A DNA stretch of 64,000 nt from Euglena gracilis (lineage: Eukaryota > Euglenida > Euglenophyceae > Euglenales), in contig CP154956.1 in assembly GCA_039621445.1 (NCBI GenBank), forward strand, positions 38,714,553-38,778,552, in the 5' to 3' direction. The notes under the pieces are model-generated. The model made no database searches. It was not told the origin of the DNA and was given only the letters and a program-made list of their open reading frames with translations. This document shows, in pieces, positions 1 through 10,584 of this stretch; position 1 is the stretch's first letter, and every line of letters begins with the position of its first letter. The position numbers and the translations under genes were made by a program.

Positions 1-44
1 TTGAGGAACCAGCTGAACGTTCGCTTCCCCTGCTTCATTCTCAG

Positions 45-157
45 GGCCATTCTATCCGGCCGTGGGGATCACTGGGCTGGAAGGGCGAGCAGCCACTGCC
101 TTGCCAGAGCCGATGCCAGCTCCGATCCTGTACAACTACAAGCGCAACAAGCTCTGA
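45..157 (+). CDS. Probable terminal exon of a host gene (partial)
   Basis: A pyrimidine-rich stretch ending in CAG at 42-44 looks like a splice acceptor. It is followed by an open frame of 36 codons closed by TGA at 155-157; the first codon is completed by one base from the missing upstream exon. In the same frame a TGA lies at about 14-16, upstream of the acceptor, which fits an intron there. The peptide starts PFYPAVGITGLEG and ends YNYKRNKL. The 'FYPAVGI' core resembles the strand seen late in SPRY/B30.2 domains, but 36 residues are too few to assign a family. Base composition is balanced, unlike the homopolymer-rich DNA that follows. The rest of the gene lies left of the window. It could also be a chance frame. 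Confidence 0.35.
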
Positions 158-507
158 TGAAGGGTTGCAAGTGTGCCCCCCCATGTGTGACCCCTCAATT
201 GTTCAGCTTGCGCCAGTGAGGGACAAGGAACATCGCTTGAGGATTGTATTTGGCCAGAAGAAGGTGCTGGCTGACCCCGCCCAGGGGGTCTGGGGAGGAA
301 GTCTGGCCGGTTGGGAGCTTGACCCGGCAGGTGAACAAAAAATGCCCCAAAAATCCCGAATCCAGCTGGGTTGGCATTTTTCAGCCAAAATTTGCAGGCA
401 AAAAAACCAAAAACCACCCGAAAAATGCCATTTTTGGCCATTTTTGACCCCTTCTTTTGCAGAATTTTGGCACTTTGCGCCGAAGAAGATTTTTTTCGGA
501 CCAGCAC
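158..507. other. Non-coding, no feature recognised
   Basis: A stretch downstream of the putative exon with A/T runs around 'AAAAATGCC' words. Open frames here are short and have no recognisable domain. It would hold any 3' UTR of the upstream exon; no clear polyadenylation signal was seen. Confidence 0.4.
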
Positions 508-650
508 GGGCCCGAACTTTATTTCAGCGGGTGTCTGCAGCGCGGCTGGGAGGTGCTTGCTGGAAAAAGGAGGAGCCCAGATATTTAGGCGGTCTGTTCG
601 CATTTAAGCTTAGGTGGTGGCTGGCTGGACCTCAGGGTCAAGCACCTATG

Positions 651-802
651 GCCGACCAGGGCCGACCAGGGCCGACCAGGGCCGACCAGGGCCGACCAGG
701 GCGACTATGATTTTCAGGACCCCCGTAGGTGGGGGTTCCGACCAGGGCCGACCAGGGCCGACCAGGGCCGACCAGGGCCGACCAGGGCCGACCAGGGCCG
801 AC
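651..802 (+). repeat. Sub-terminal 10-bp tandem repeats (left)
   Basis: Five copies of GCCGACCAGG fill 651-700. After a spacer with GTAGGTGGGGG, about six and a half more run from 738 to 802. A variant, CAGCCGACCG, repeats four times at 971-1010. All sit inside the hAT-like element and are in the same orientation as the right-end cluster. Sub-terminal arrays of this kind usually act as transposase binding sites in related elements. Confidence 0.85.
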
Positions 803-1621
803 TTGCATGTGATTGGCCGACCGAAGGGGAATGGATGAAGGACTTAGGCAGCTTTCCCTCTGAACCAAGCTCCTTTGATGATGCTGGGCGGTGCTGGGCG
901 ATGCAGGACGATGCTGGCCCGGCAGCATCGACCGCGGGTTACCGCGGGTTTCAGGACTGTCATAGGTGGGTTGCCGACCGCAGCCGACCGCAGCCGACCG
1001 CAGCCGACCGTGCAACTTTTTTTCTGATTGATGTCATTTTTTCAGTGAGAATGAGGAATTTTATCCCAGATTTTAAGATTTTTCTGGCTCGTCTGGCTCA
1101 TGTTGTCACTTTTGGCTACTTTTGGCCACTTTTGGCCACTTTAGGTCGCTTTTGTCCCCTTTTGGCCCATTTGTCACCATAATTCACCAATTTCGACCTA
1201 TTTTGACCATTTTTTGCCACTTTTTGCGCACTTCTTGTAATTTTGGGTCATTTTGTCCTGCTCTGGGGCCATTTTTGACCATTTAAAGCCATTTTCGACT
1301 TTTTTTTGTTATTTTGCCTATTTTTTTTGGTCTCTTTTTTTTGTCCAATTTGACCATTTTTGAGCATTTTGTGCCAGTATATTGTATATTTTGAAGAACT
1401 CAACCCATTTTTGGATAATTTCCCCACAAATCTCCAGTTTTACACCCATTTTGGCCATTACGGATCAGTTTTTGCTAACTTGGGGGCCATTTGTCACTAA
1501 TTTGGGTCAATGTGAGCATTTTTTATGGCATTTTGGCCATTTTACGCCCTTTTGGTAATTTTGGGTCATTTTTCACAATCTTTTTTTCTGTGACGATACC
1601 CCCACCTATGGCCGACTATTT

Positions 1622-1681
1622 GCCGACCAGGGCCGACCAGGGCCGACCAGGGCCAACCAGGGCCGACCAGGGCCGACCAGA
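1622..1681 (+). repeat. Sub-terminal 10-bp tandem repeats (right)
   Basis: Six copies of the GCCGACCAGG unit, one with a G-to-A change (GCCAACCAGG), lie near the right end of the hAT-like element. They are preceded by another copy of the terminal word CACCTATGGCCGAC at about 1603-1616, so the end structure is partly duplicated inside the element. Confidence 0.85.
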
Positions 1682-2139
1682 GCACCAAAATGGGAAGTGA
1701 CCATAGGTGCCTGCTCAGGGTTAGGGTCCCCTCTGGCTTAAGAAACCATTTGCAGTTTTTGCAGTTTTTCGCAGCAATTTTATTTTCTTGGGGGTTTTTG
1801 CCGTATTTTTTTGCAATTTTTTGAAGGGGTTTTTTGAAGGGGGTTTCAAAAAGTGCACACAAGAATTTTTGTGCTTTTAGCAGTTTTATCCTCCAGTCAG
1901 GGGAGAGTTTTTCCAACCGTTTATCTTTTTTTTTGCAGGAGTCTGCACCAGAGTCCGATGTAAGAGCTGTGGGTCGGAGAGTCCCCCCCCCCTTCCTTTG
2001 CTCTTTGCTGGGAGTCCGGACCATCCTCCCCACCTTGGCGGGGGTTGGTCCGCAGGGGGATATGTGGCTGTGTGGCAGGGTGGTCCTCAAAAGGACGGGA
2101 AAGTTTGTATTGCTTTTCAAAAGGCAACCAAGGGCCGGA

Positions 2140-2240
2140 GTGGGTGGGATTTGATCGGGGTCGAAAATCAAAAAGTCGAAAAACGCATTTCTTGATGATT
2201 TGGGTGGATGGGCGATGGCCCAAGGAAGCCAGGAATCAAT
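2140..2240 (+). repeat. Dispersed repeat B, copy 1
   Basis: Shares with 7707-7797 the words AAAATCAAAA, GAAAAACGCATTT and TTTGGGTGGATGG in the same order and spacing. Both copies are open on the minus strand and encode similar peptides (both contain HPPK and LIFDP), so the repeat may come from coding DNA. It belongs to no family I recognise. Confidence 0.6.
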
Positions 2241-2657
2241 CCCCCCCCCTGATTTCCACCTGTTCTCGCCGATGAATGCCGAATTTATTTTCCCATGTCT
2301 GTATATTTTTTTCATTTGAGTGTGCTGGGACACACACACAGCAGAGTATTTCATATTTTCTTTTGGACTGCCCTGGTGTGTGGACACATTTGACCTTCCT
2401 GCTTTCTCGTCAAAATTGAAGGAAGTCAAAGAAATTTGCAAAGGTTTGCCAACCACATGACCGTATGATTCTGTTCGCAGGATTGAAGGTGCAACGTTGG
2501 CGACAGTCGTTGGTGCATTGCTTTTGACCCTTTTATTTCCAATGTATGTTGTTTCAACAGAGCTGGCATGTGGGTGCTTTTCCTTCAAATTTTGTGACCC
2601 CATCGGTTGCAGCCATTTTTGGATGGATATTTCAAGTCAACACAGGCTTTTCTGCTA

Positions 2658-3008
2658 ACCCCCCCCCAAAATAAGACCGGGGGTCCATTTCATGGGTTGG
2701 TTGCTGTAGAGCCCGAAGGGGGGTCTTATTCATGGGGGGGTCCGTTTTATGATTTTTGCTGGAAAATTTTTCGACACCCCAAAATGTCCAAAAATGCCCC
2801 CAAAACACCAATTTTCGAAAAATTTGGCGCTTCGCGCCAGACAAATAAGAGAAAATATGCTGAATTGTGTGAAAATTGTCCCAAAATGGCAGATTTTTCC
2901 CCAAAATGTCCCATTTTTCAAAAATCCGCCTTATTTATGGGGGGGGGTCCATTTCATGGATTTTTGCTCGGACCGGCCAGGGGGGGCTCTTATTTTTGGG
3001 GGGGGGTT
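2658..3008. mobile_element. Mariner-like MITE with TA target site
   Basis: The left end reads ACCCCCCCCCAAAATAAGA and the right end, reverse-complemented, AACCCCCCCCCAAAAATAAG: near-perfect inverted repeats of about 20 bp. The dinucleotide TA flanks both ends (2656-2657 and 3009-3010), as expected for Tc1/mariner-type insertion. Inside, the phrase TATGGGGGGGTCC plus TTTTTGCT recurs at about 2733 and 2935. At 351 bp with no transposase it would be non-autonomous. Poly-G ends make exact borders uncertain. Confidence 0.5.
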
Positions 3009-3010
3009 TA

Positions 3011-5178
3011 CTGCGGATAATTTCGGACAACTCCAGATGAGAATTCAACCCCGTATAAACACCAATCCTGGGAGATCACCGAATATTTATTTGTTTTTTG
3101 TTTGCATTTTTGTGCTGTTTTCCCCAAGGCAAGTATGGGCATTTCACAAGGAGTTGGTCTTTCACCCATAAATCCTGGGGGGCCCCTCCTCCCTGGTCTG
3201 CTTTTCCCCCAAGGTTCGATTTTCAGGTCAAGGGTATTGTCTTTCACCTTCCATTGGTGGGGGGTTCCCCCACCATGGGTTTTTTATAGTCTTGGACCCC
3301 GGGGGATATGCTTTTTGGTACCAAAGGCGTGCGAAATTTTTCGAAAAAGGTGCTATTTTAGCGTTTTTCATGATTTTTTTTCGGAGAAACGTGAGTGGGT
3401 CCCCTGGGACCCCCCCTGGGGGGGTCGGGTGGGAGGACCCCCTCCCCCCCCGGTCTTAAGAAAAACCCCTGTCCCCCATCCCCAAGGCCTTCCCATCTTT
3501 CAAGGAAGGTGACCTCCCCTTCCCCAAAAAAGATCCACCCCAAAAACCCACTCCAAGCTCTATATTGCTCCGTCCCCCAACAAGTGGAGAGTTGCAAAAG
3601 TTGCAGAGTTTGACCATTTTCCTGTACTTTTGGGTTTTGTTGACGTTGTGCATCTCTGTCACATCTTCTGTTTTTTTTGCCATTTTTTGTTCATTTTTCC
3701 CACCCGCGCAGCCTGAAGAAGGAAGAATGGGAAGGGGCATATCCTGGTGGGGGCCCGTACACATTTTTCATTCTCCACTGATTTGGGGTTCAGAAAATTT
3801 TCTCAATGCCCTCAATGCCAAGTGATCTCGATGCCCCCAGAGGTCTTCAATACAGCCCTGCCCAATTGCATGAGAATTGAATGTGAATTTTCAGTATGTC
3901 GCATTTTTCAAGGCCTCTGGTTTAATTTTAGACGTCTTCGGCTGGTCACATGGTGTTGTTTCCTCTTTTTATTTCCCCCAGAGGAGTGCCGGCATTGCCT
4001 GCACAGCTTTTCTTATTGGAGTTGGGAGTGATGAATGACACGGACAATCGTAAACACTCCCGTCAATAGATGTTTCATGGTTCTTTTGGACCAGTTTCCG
4101 CTGACAATTTTTTCTTCAACCAGCTCTGGGGTTTTGTCTTTGCTCTCCATGTCGCCCTGGATGTTTTGACCTTGCGCAGTAATTCCGACCTTTTCCAGGG
4201 AAAGCAGAGAGGTCTTCTATTCATGACTCAATGTGTACCAATGAAGCATGGAAGTTGCACAATAAAGGTCTATTTCATTTATATTTCTCTCCGGGCTAGA
4301 CCTAAAAAATTTCGCCGAAAATTTTTGAAGAAGGGGTTAAAAAATTGACCAAAAGTGGATTTTTTGAGGGGAGTGTTGGGTTTTGATTTTCAAAAAAAAT
4401 TGCCCCGTTTCAGGGTCCAGGCAGGTCCAGCTGGCAGCTGGATCCCCCTCACCCCCCCTGGTCCAGCACCTTTATTCCAGCCAGCACCTTTTCCAGCCAG
4501 CCCAGGGACCCTCATTTTGAAAAAAAAATATAATAGCACTCTTCTGTTGTTGTTTTCGAGAAAGAGTCGGCATCCTGAGGCGAAAAGGGCAAGCCGAAGG
4601 GGTTTTCGTTCAATCTGTGGCAGATATTCCCCCCTCCATTGATGAGTGATTTTTGGTGCTATGGCATCGTGTGAAAAAAATAAATGGACAATAAGATGAC
4701 CAAAAGTTTCACCCCCTCAAAATTATCCTAAAATGCTAAATGTATAAAAATAATGAATACATAGTAGAAATGGGGCAAAAAATTGTCGAACTGCAAAAAT
4801 TTTTGGTTAAAAATCAAAGAAAAATTGACCTTTTGAGGGGGATGGATTACGGGTCCCCCTCCTGTGTGTGTAGGTGGGTCACAGGCCCCAAAAAATGAAA
4901 AAGTGGGCTGGCCTGGCCGAAGGCACCGTAAATTTTTTGGATTTTTTTGAGATTTGTTTGGCAATATTGCCTTGCCAACATAAGCGCATTCAAGAGTGGC
5001 CGATCCCCCCCCCCCCAGGGGGTAAAGTGACTGACTGGTTTCTTGGGAAAAAGTGATTGACTGACTGTTTTTTTTTTAGAGTGGAAAGTGACCCCCCCCC
5101 CCCCGGGGGTCGCTAAGCAATGGTATGGTGGAATGATTTGAGTCATGGTCCAAATTTGGCTTGCGGAAATCCTGAGTC
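3011..5178. other. Gene-free, homopolymer-rich DNA
   Basis: No coding region is supported. The stretch has many G or C runs of 6-14 and some T runs. One strong hairpin is at 3255-3275, with a 9-bp perfect stem of TGGTGGGGG and its complement around a GTT loop, extended by CCAT on each side with one bulge. Short open frames are low in complexity and share nothing with known proteins. Confidence 0.4.
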
Positions 5179-5956
5179 ATGGCACAAAGTGGGGCCCCCA
5201 TACCCCCCCCATACCCCATACCCCCCCATCCCCCCCCCATACCCCACACCCCATACCCCCCCCATACCCCCCCCATACCCCCCCCATACCCCAAAATTTT
5301 TTTTTGCCCGGAAGCGTTTGTTTTGGCCTCCTGGACCCTTTTGTGGTCAAATCGCGGGACGTGTGCAACTGTTCGAGTGCCCGGGGGGGGGCTCCCGCCC
5401 CCCCCGGACCCCCCCGGCAAAAAAATAACCTCATCCTTGACTACCGATCTGTTTTTGTGGCCAAATCGCGCTTTGTGGTCAAATCGCGGGACGTATGCAA
5501 CTGTTCGAGTGCCCGGGGGGAGCTCCCGCCCCCCCCCGGACCCCCCCCGGCAAAAAAAATAACCTCATCCTTGTCTACCGATCTGTTTTTGTGGCCAAAT
5601 CGCGCTTTGCGGTCAAATCGCGGGACGTATGCAACTGTTCGAGTGCCCGGGGGGGGGGGGCTCCCGCCCCCCCCCGGACCCCCCCGGCAAAAAAAATAAC
5701 CTCATCCTTGTCTACCGATCTGTTTTTGTGGCCAAATCGCGCTTTGTGGTCAAATCCCACGACGTATGCAAGTGTTCCAGGGGCCATAAACCTCATCAAC
5801 AACATCTCCAAACCCTTCCCCCATACCCCCCACCTCCCCCCCCCACACCCCCCCACACCCCCCCCCCATACCCCCCCCATACCCCCCCATACCCCCCCCA
5901 TACCCCCCCCCATACCCCCCCCATACCCTAGGTATGGGGGCCCCACTTTGTGCCAT
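5179..5956. repeat. Inverted-repeat-bounded block with C-rich tracts
   Basis: A perfect 26-bp inverted repeat (5179-5204 and 5931-5956, starting ATGGCACAAAGTGGGGCCC) encloses the block. Just inside each arm lies a tract of repeated CCCCCCATACC words (about 5200-5290 and 5817-5930), and between them a minisatellite. The symmetry suggests a mobile unit or a hairpin-driven rearrangement. No target duplication was found outside the arms. Confidence 0.65.
5316..5765 (+). repeat. Minisatellite, 134-137 bp unit, about 3.3 copies
   Basis: The phrase GTTTTTGTGGCCAAATCGCG recurs at 5451, 5585 and 5722, with an earlier diverged copy near 5318. Each unit also contains GGACGTATGCAACTGTTCG, a G/C run pair and AACCTCATCCTTG. 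Unit length varies mainly through the length of G and C runs, a known weak point of both replication and sequencing. Confidence 0.85.
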
Positions 5957-8650
5957 ATGTGGAAATCCTTGTGGACCCTCCCCACTGCCTCTGCCAGGGT
6001 CTGCTGGGCCTGCTAGCTGACCCCGGGGGGGGGTCTACCAGCAGGGCTAGCCAGTGGAATTTTTTCCAGTGACCGGCGAGAAGTGCACAAAATTTTAACC
6101 CCCGCTACAAGCGCAGGGTCCAAATTAAAGCGCACCCCGCCGCCTTTGATAGCGGTCTGATACTAGCGCACCCCCCTCATTTTGATGGGATTTCTGAAGG
6201 AAATCAACAAAAATAATGCGGCTGGGGTCCAAATAGAAGCGCACCCCCCAACACTGGAGGCGGCGGTCCATTATAAGCGCACCCATGCTGCTATTAGGGG
6301 GGGGTTCAGACCCCCAAAACGGGCCAAAATGCCCGTTTTTGGGTTTTTTTTTGAACAAAATCAGCCAAAAAATGCATTAAAAACCTCATTTCCACTTCGG
6401 CACAGAGCCGTGGAGGAATTTTTTTTCCCTGTCGGGGGGACCCCCAGGGGGGGGGGTTCTTGCCAGTCCATTTTTTTCCACTGTCTAGCAAAATGGCTAG
6501 CCAGTGGACCCCCTAGCCCTTGAGCGATAGCCTCATGGTACTTTCTTTATCGCCATGGTGGCCCCATGGAACGAAAGAAGGTTTATTCCCCAGGGTTAGT
6601 CAAATTCAGCTACCCAGAACATTCTATGAAACTGCCATTTTCGGGTGTTGACAATCACTATAAATCACGGAAGGTTATGGAAATCTATGAAAAATTTTCT
6701 TTTGAAGACCTGGGAGTCGGCGGGGTATTGGCTGGCCCAGCTTGTTTTTTTTGAAATTGACCAAAATCCGTTGATTTCATGTTTGTTGAGGTCATCTCGA
6801 TGATCAGAGTGACCGACAAGTTTTCCAAAAAGTTAATTGGGTTTTCGAAAGTGTTTGGAGTTCGCTGCTTCACAGCTGCTGTGTTTGTTCGCTACCAGAA
6901 CAGAATCTTTTGCAAAAACCCCTCGCTATGCCTTTAATGTTCATTGGGCTTGGTGGGGTGCTTTTTTGAGAGTTGCAAGGGTTGGGTTGGATGGTCTCTT
7001 GACTATCCTCATTCCAACTGTCAGGGAGGTGTCGGGACAAATTTTTGGGTGTTCATTTAGTTTTATGAGATCGTTGTGTGTCCTCTGGTGCACATGCACG
7101 CATGAGCGCACGTTCGGTGTTGTTTGTCAGGGTGGTCCATGCCGGGGGGGGGGGGCTTGAGCAGGAAAAAATGTTGTGGGGAAAATTCTGGACGAAATTT
7201 TGTGACGAAGAGGATTTTCCCCTGCATTTTAAGATCCGTCCAGGATTTTTCCCGGCAAGTTTAAGAAAAATCCAATTTCTTCAAGTGATCGCCCAAAAAA
7301 ATTATTCGGCCCTTTGCGCCGAGTTTTGGAGTATATTTGTGTTCCAAAACACCTGTTTAGAAGGTGGAGATCTTTCAAAATGAAAGAATGTGTTTTTTTG
7401 CGCTGTTTTGCAATTTGGAGTTCAGTGTTTTGTCAATTTTTTGAAGTTTGGATTTGTGGAAACCTCAGGATTTGGTGTGAATTCTCTTGCATTTCCCTGA
7501 AAAATGGGATTTTCCCCAGCCATTTTTAAGCGAGCATCCAGAATTTTTCCATGCATTTTTAGGATTCGTCCAATTTTTGCTGACAGAATTTTTCCCGTCG
7601 GCAATTGTTCCCAGTCAGATCCCCCCCCCCCCCGGCAAGGGCCGATAAAATTTTTTTTTTCAGGACCGCCCCTTAAGGCGGCAGGGAATGGCCAATCTCT
7701 TATCCGGGACCGAATGGGATCAAAAATCAAAAGTTGAAAAACGCATTTTTTTGACGTTTTGGGTGGATGGATTATGGTCCAAGGCCGCCAGAAATCACTT
7801 TTTCCCCGAAGTCGACCTATTTTTGCCAAAATATGGCCATTTTCTCGTCCAAAAACCAAAAATTCTGGCATTTTTTTGTCATTCTTTTTTTTGCATTCTT
7901 CAGTCAAGAAAATGCTTATTTTTATGCAAAATGAAAAGTTTCCCCAGCAGAGCCGAAATTTTTTTAAGTCCTCTCCAGTGGAAAAGTGGAGCTCCCAAAG
8001 GATTTTATGTGCAATTTGCTTTTTTTTCAGGTTTTTTTGCGTTTATTTGCGCTTTTGTTGCAGTTTTATTTGTGTCGCGTTGTTTGAGGGTCCAAGTTGT
8101 GTTCCCCCCACCCAGTTCTTTGGATTCCCTGGTTTGCGCTTTTTTGTATTTTCATATGCACGTTCGGCACCTGAAGGAGACATTGCGTCGTTCATCAATT
8201 TGAGTGCTTTGCTTTCTCTGAACAATGAAGCAGGCAAAATTCCACCTGGGGGCAGCATGTGCGGTGCTCAAAATGCACACAGTACATTTTTTGGCATTTG
8301 GTTTCAATTCAAGTTTCTCCTCCCATTCTTTGAGGAGGTGAATGTTCAACATTATTCGAAAGAGATTACCGACCAAAATTAGGGAAATCTTCTAGTCGTT
8401 CGGAAAGCCCCATCCGGGATCATTTACGCAGAAAAGGCTAAGAATGTGTTTGTGACTGTCCGCTCTCCAAAGAAGGGTGGATTTAGCCAGGACTAAGTGA
8501 AAAATCCGAGCGCTTGTGGGCAAAAATTTCACGCTGGCGGTCCCCAGGAAGATATTAACCCACGCGGCGGCCTCTGGTATCTGTTCGAAAAATATTTAGC
8601 GGAAATTCAAGCATTTCAAACACCGGAAAAAAGTTTTGCTGTTGATTTTA
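5957..8650. other. Gene-free DNA with short repeat fragments
   Basis: Four copies of AGCGCACCC occur at about 6130, 6168, 6238 and 6277, some preceded by GTCCAAAT. A G run of 11 is at about 7147 and a C run of 14 at about 7620. Dispersed repeat B is at 7707-7797. Open frames up to about 200 codons at 7422-8382 overlap on both strands and are AT/phenylalanine-rich; none shows a domain. Confidence 0.4.
7707..7797 (+). repeat. Dispersed repeat B, copy 2
   Basis: Partner of 2140-2240 (see there). The shared stretch is followed here by a poly-T-rich segment and there by a C run, so the two copies end at different points. Confidence 0.6.
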
Positions 8651-8654
8651 AGGC

Positions 8655-8805
8655 GGTGCAGTCAGCCTCAAACCCATGGAGCACCCGTGGGGTCCCGCTT
8701 CGTAATGGAGTGGGGGGGGATTGAGGCTCGCATCCCCCTCGCGGAAAACCGGCAGGGAGGAAGGGACACTGAGGGCGAAACAAAAAGACCTTGAGACCTT
8801 GCCCT
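8655..8805 (+). repeat. Dispersed repeat D, fragment next to the DIRS-like element
   Basis: Matches 28455-28590 and 50985-51105: CAAACCCATGGAGCACCC, CTTCGTAATGGAGTGGG, TTGAGGCTCGCA and a diverged form of the core GGGACACCGAGGGCGAAGC. It ends where the reverse-transcriptase reading begins (about 8812), so it appears to cut off the 5' part of the DIRS-like element. Confidence 0.7.
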
Positions 8806-8811
8806 GGGGCA

Positions 8812-10130
8812 TAACTTTGGACATCTAATCTTTTTTCCACCACTTGCAGGTACACCCCCAAATTCAGAGGTGGATGCGGTTCAAAATCGGGGGGAACGCT
8901 TTTCAGATCCAGGCCCTTCCATTTGGATGGGCTCTCAGCCCTGGTGGTCACAGAAACTGACAAAACCACTGACGGCCTGGCTCAACCAGAAAAACACACC
9001 ACACATGTGGTGTGTGGACGATATTCTTATGCTGGGGGAGACAGCAGAAACCACCAAGTTGAGGGCAGCTGCCCTCATCGAACAATTGACAATGTGTGGG
9101 ATCAGGCTGAATGGGGAAAAGACAATGCACGACCTAGCACAGACACTGACGTATCTGGGACACCAGATCGACCTGACAACCAACAAAATCAGACCACTGC
9201 AACACAAGAGCCAATTGACATTGACTCAGATCAAACACCAACTGAAGGGACAGAGGTTCCAACCCAGGGCACTGGCCAGCTTGGCAGGCAATCTTCTGGA
9301 TGCTTGTCACAGCAACGTTGCTTTGCAGGGTCTGCCAGCTCAACTGATGAAACAAGCTTCCAAGGGGGTCGCAGCCAATTTTCACAAACTGGGTTTTTGG
9401 AGCAAGCAAAAATGTTGGAACCTGGTCAGGGAAAAAACACCAGCAGTGAAGGACCTGCTGCAGCAGGTCCTCCAGGCGACACATCATCCAGTACCAAAAC
9501 AATTCAGACCCAACACACAGCTGCGATCCACATCACAACAGATGCCAGCAACAAGGGATGGGGGGCAGTTTTGACCCAAGAAGGCAAAGAACTTCAGACC
9601 AGTGCACAGATGTAGACAAACAGAGAGAAAAAACTGCACATCACCACCCTGGAAGCTTTGGCAAGCGCCAAAGGGGTTCAATTTCTGGCTCCATACCTGC
9701 CGAACGACTGCGAACTGATCTTACAGACAGACGCCTCAAGCACAATGTGGTGTTGGAAAGAAGGGTCCAAGGTGCACAGCCTGAACTAGCCAATAAATGC
9801 CAACCGCCAAACATTGCACTCCAGGAATATCTTCACGAATGTCAACCACATTGCAGGACAGACAAAAAAACGGGGAGACTGGCTGTCCAGACACCCAGAC
9901 CCAAATAATTACGTTTTGGACCACCAGGTGCCAGCCAAAGGTGCACCTTTTTGCCAACCATAAGAATTGCAAGGACATTGATTTCACTGCAGGTCCAAAA
10001 GCCACTGATAATCAAAGGGGAGGTAATTTTCAGAAACCCAGACGGGCAAAAAATGCCACCGCCACACTGGACAACGCTTTTCAATATTGTTCAAGGATGA
10101 ATTTTCTCAGCCTGCCACATATCCGTAAAG
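8812..10130 (+). pseudogene. Reverse transcriptase-RNase H-methyltransferase-like remnant (DIRS type)
   Basis: RT reading starts in motif A (LDI, Asp codon 8820-8822, an in-frame TAA two codons later), runs through HLQVHP and ALPFGW and reaches the catalytic motif VDD at 9014-9022, then YLGHQID. RNase H shows TDAS (Asp codon 9541-9543), the LEAL glutamate (9652-9654) and a later QTDASS, with stop codons at 9613-9615 and after HSLN. It ends with an AGQ...DWLSRHPDP stretch. At about 9937 the frame reads PKVHLFANHKNC, the opening signature of the DAM-like domain that follows RNase H in DIRS elements; it decays soon after. At least three stops and two frame changes make it inactive. DIRS rather than gypsy follows from this domain order and the neighbouring recombinase. 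Confidence 0.75.
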
Positions 10131-10584
10131 GAATAAGACAGCTAGAAAGCCAACATGACATCCCCCTGTCCAATGGAATTTCTTGAATTGAAGATGCCCT
10201 CCAGGCATCTTCCAACCCCAGGGGGGTGGTGTTGCTCAGGCAGGGAAAAAGAAGATCGCAGCAGGCCACAAAAAACGGCAAATACCCAGTCATTCTTTTT
10301 TCAGATCCAACCTCTTCGGGATTTGGCTTTCCCCAATGTTAATGATGCTGCACCAGGTGTGGCTGATGCTTCATTGTTGATTCTTCAAGTTCGTTTGACA
10401 ACAAGGATAAGAAGCTGTGGTGGTGCAGCATTAGTGTGGGGACTTTTCGTTTTCAGTGATCAGTATTTTGTTCGTTGCACGTCCAAAAACGATTTTTTGG
10501 AGACTTTTAACGTCCCGAACAGTGTGTGGCAAAAACTGGTCAAAAAGATTTTTTGGCACAAGGATTTCCACAATTTGTTTGCCA
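10131..10584 (+). other. Unassigned part of the DIRS-like element
   Basis: Lies between the RNase H/methyltransferase remnant and repeat A. An open frame of 161 codons (10155-10640) crosses it but shows no recombinase or other motif. A perfect 9-bp hairpin (stem GAAGATGCC, loop CTCCA) is at 10190-10212. It may be diverged 5' recombinase sequence. Confidence 0.3.

Larger units (their letters stand above)
639..1713. mobile_element. hAT-like non-autonomous DNA transposon (MITE-like)
   Basis: The ends are CAAGCACCTATGG (639-651) and, reverse-complemented, CAGGCACCTATGG (1701-1713): 12 of 13 bases match as terminal inverted repeats. The element is flanked by an 8-bp direct repeat CTCAGGGT (631-638 and 1714-1721). 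The related copy of the host repeat at 10585-10960 lacks the element and has a single similar site, so it serves as an empty site. Eight-bp target duplications and CA-starting short inverted ends with sub-terminal repeat clusters are typical of the hAT superfamily. There is no transposase; the 1,075-bp interior is AT-rich 'TTTTGGCCACTTT'-like DNA between 10-bp repeat clusters. Assignment to hAT rather than another 8-bp-TSD superfamily is inference. Confidence 0.75.
508..1976 (+). repeat. Interspersed repeat A, copy 1 (split by a transposon)
   Basis: 508-638 and 1722-1976 match, in inverted orientation, one continuous segment at 10585-10960. The match includes the words GGGCCCGAACTTTATTTCAG and GTCCGATGTAAGAGCTGTGG and is close to identical. 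In the other copy the two halves are directly joined, so the DNA between them here (639-1713) is an insertion. On the minus strand the right half keeps an open frame (a lysine-rich stretch beginning LTSDSGADSC) that is also open in the second copy. It may therefore derive from coding sequence, either of the DIRS-like element or of a captured exon. No family name can be given. Confidence 0.75.

Noticed and set aside
638-1015. Open frames across the GCCGACCAGG clusters
   Set aside because: Repetitive translations of a 10-bp unit on both strands; they end with the repeats and match nothing.
1566-2603. A 345-codon minus-strand open frame
   Set aside because: It crosses the right end of the hAT-like element, repeat A and repeat B, which are separate repeats. 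The frame is accidental although parts may derive from coding DNA.
5316-5765. CRISPR-like array
   Set aside because: Units of 134-137 bp are contiguous with no unique spacers, and the genome is eukaryotic.
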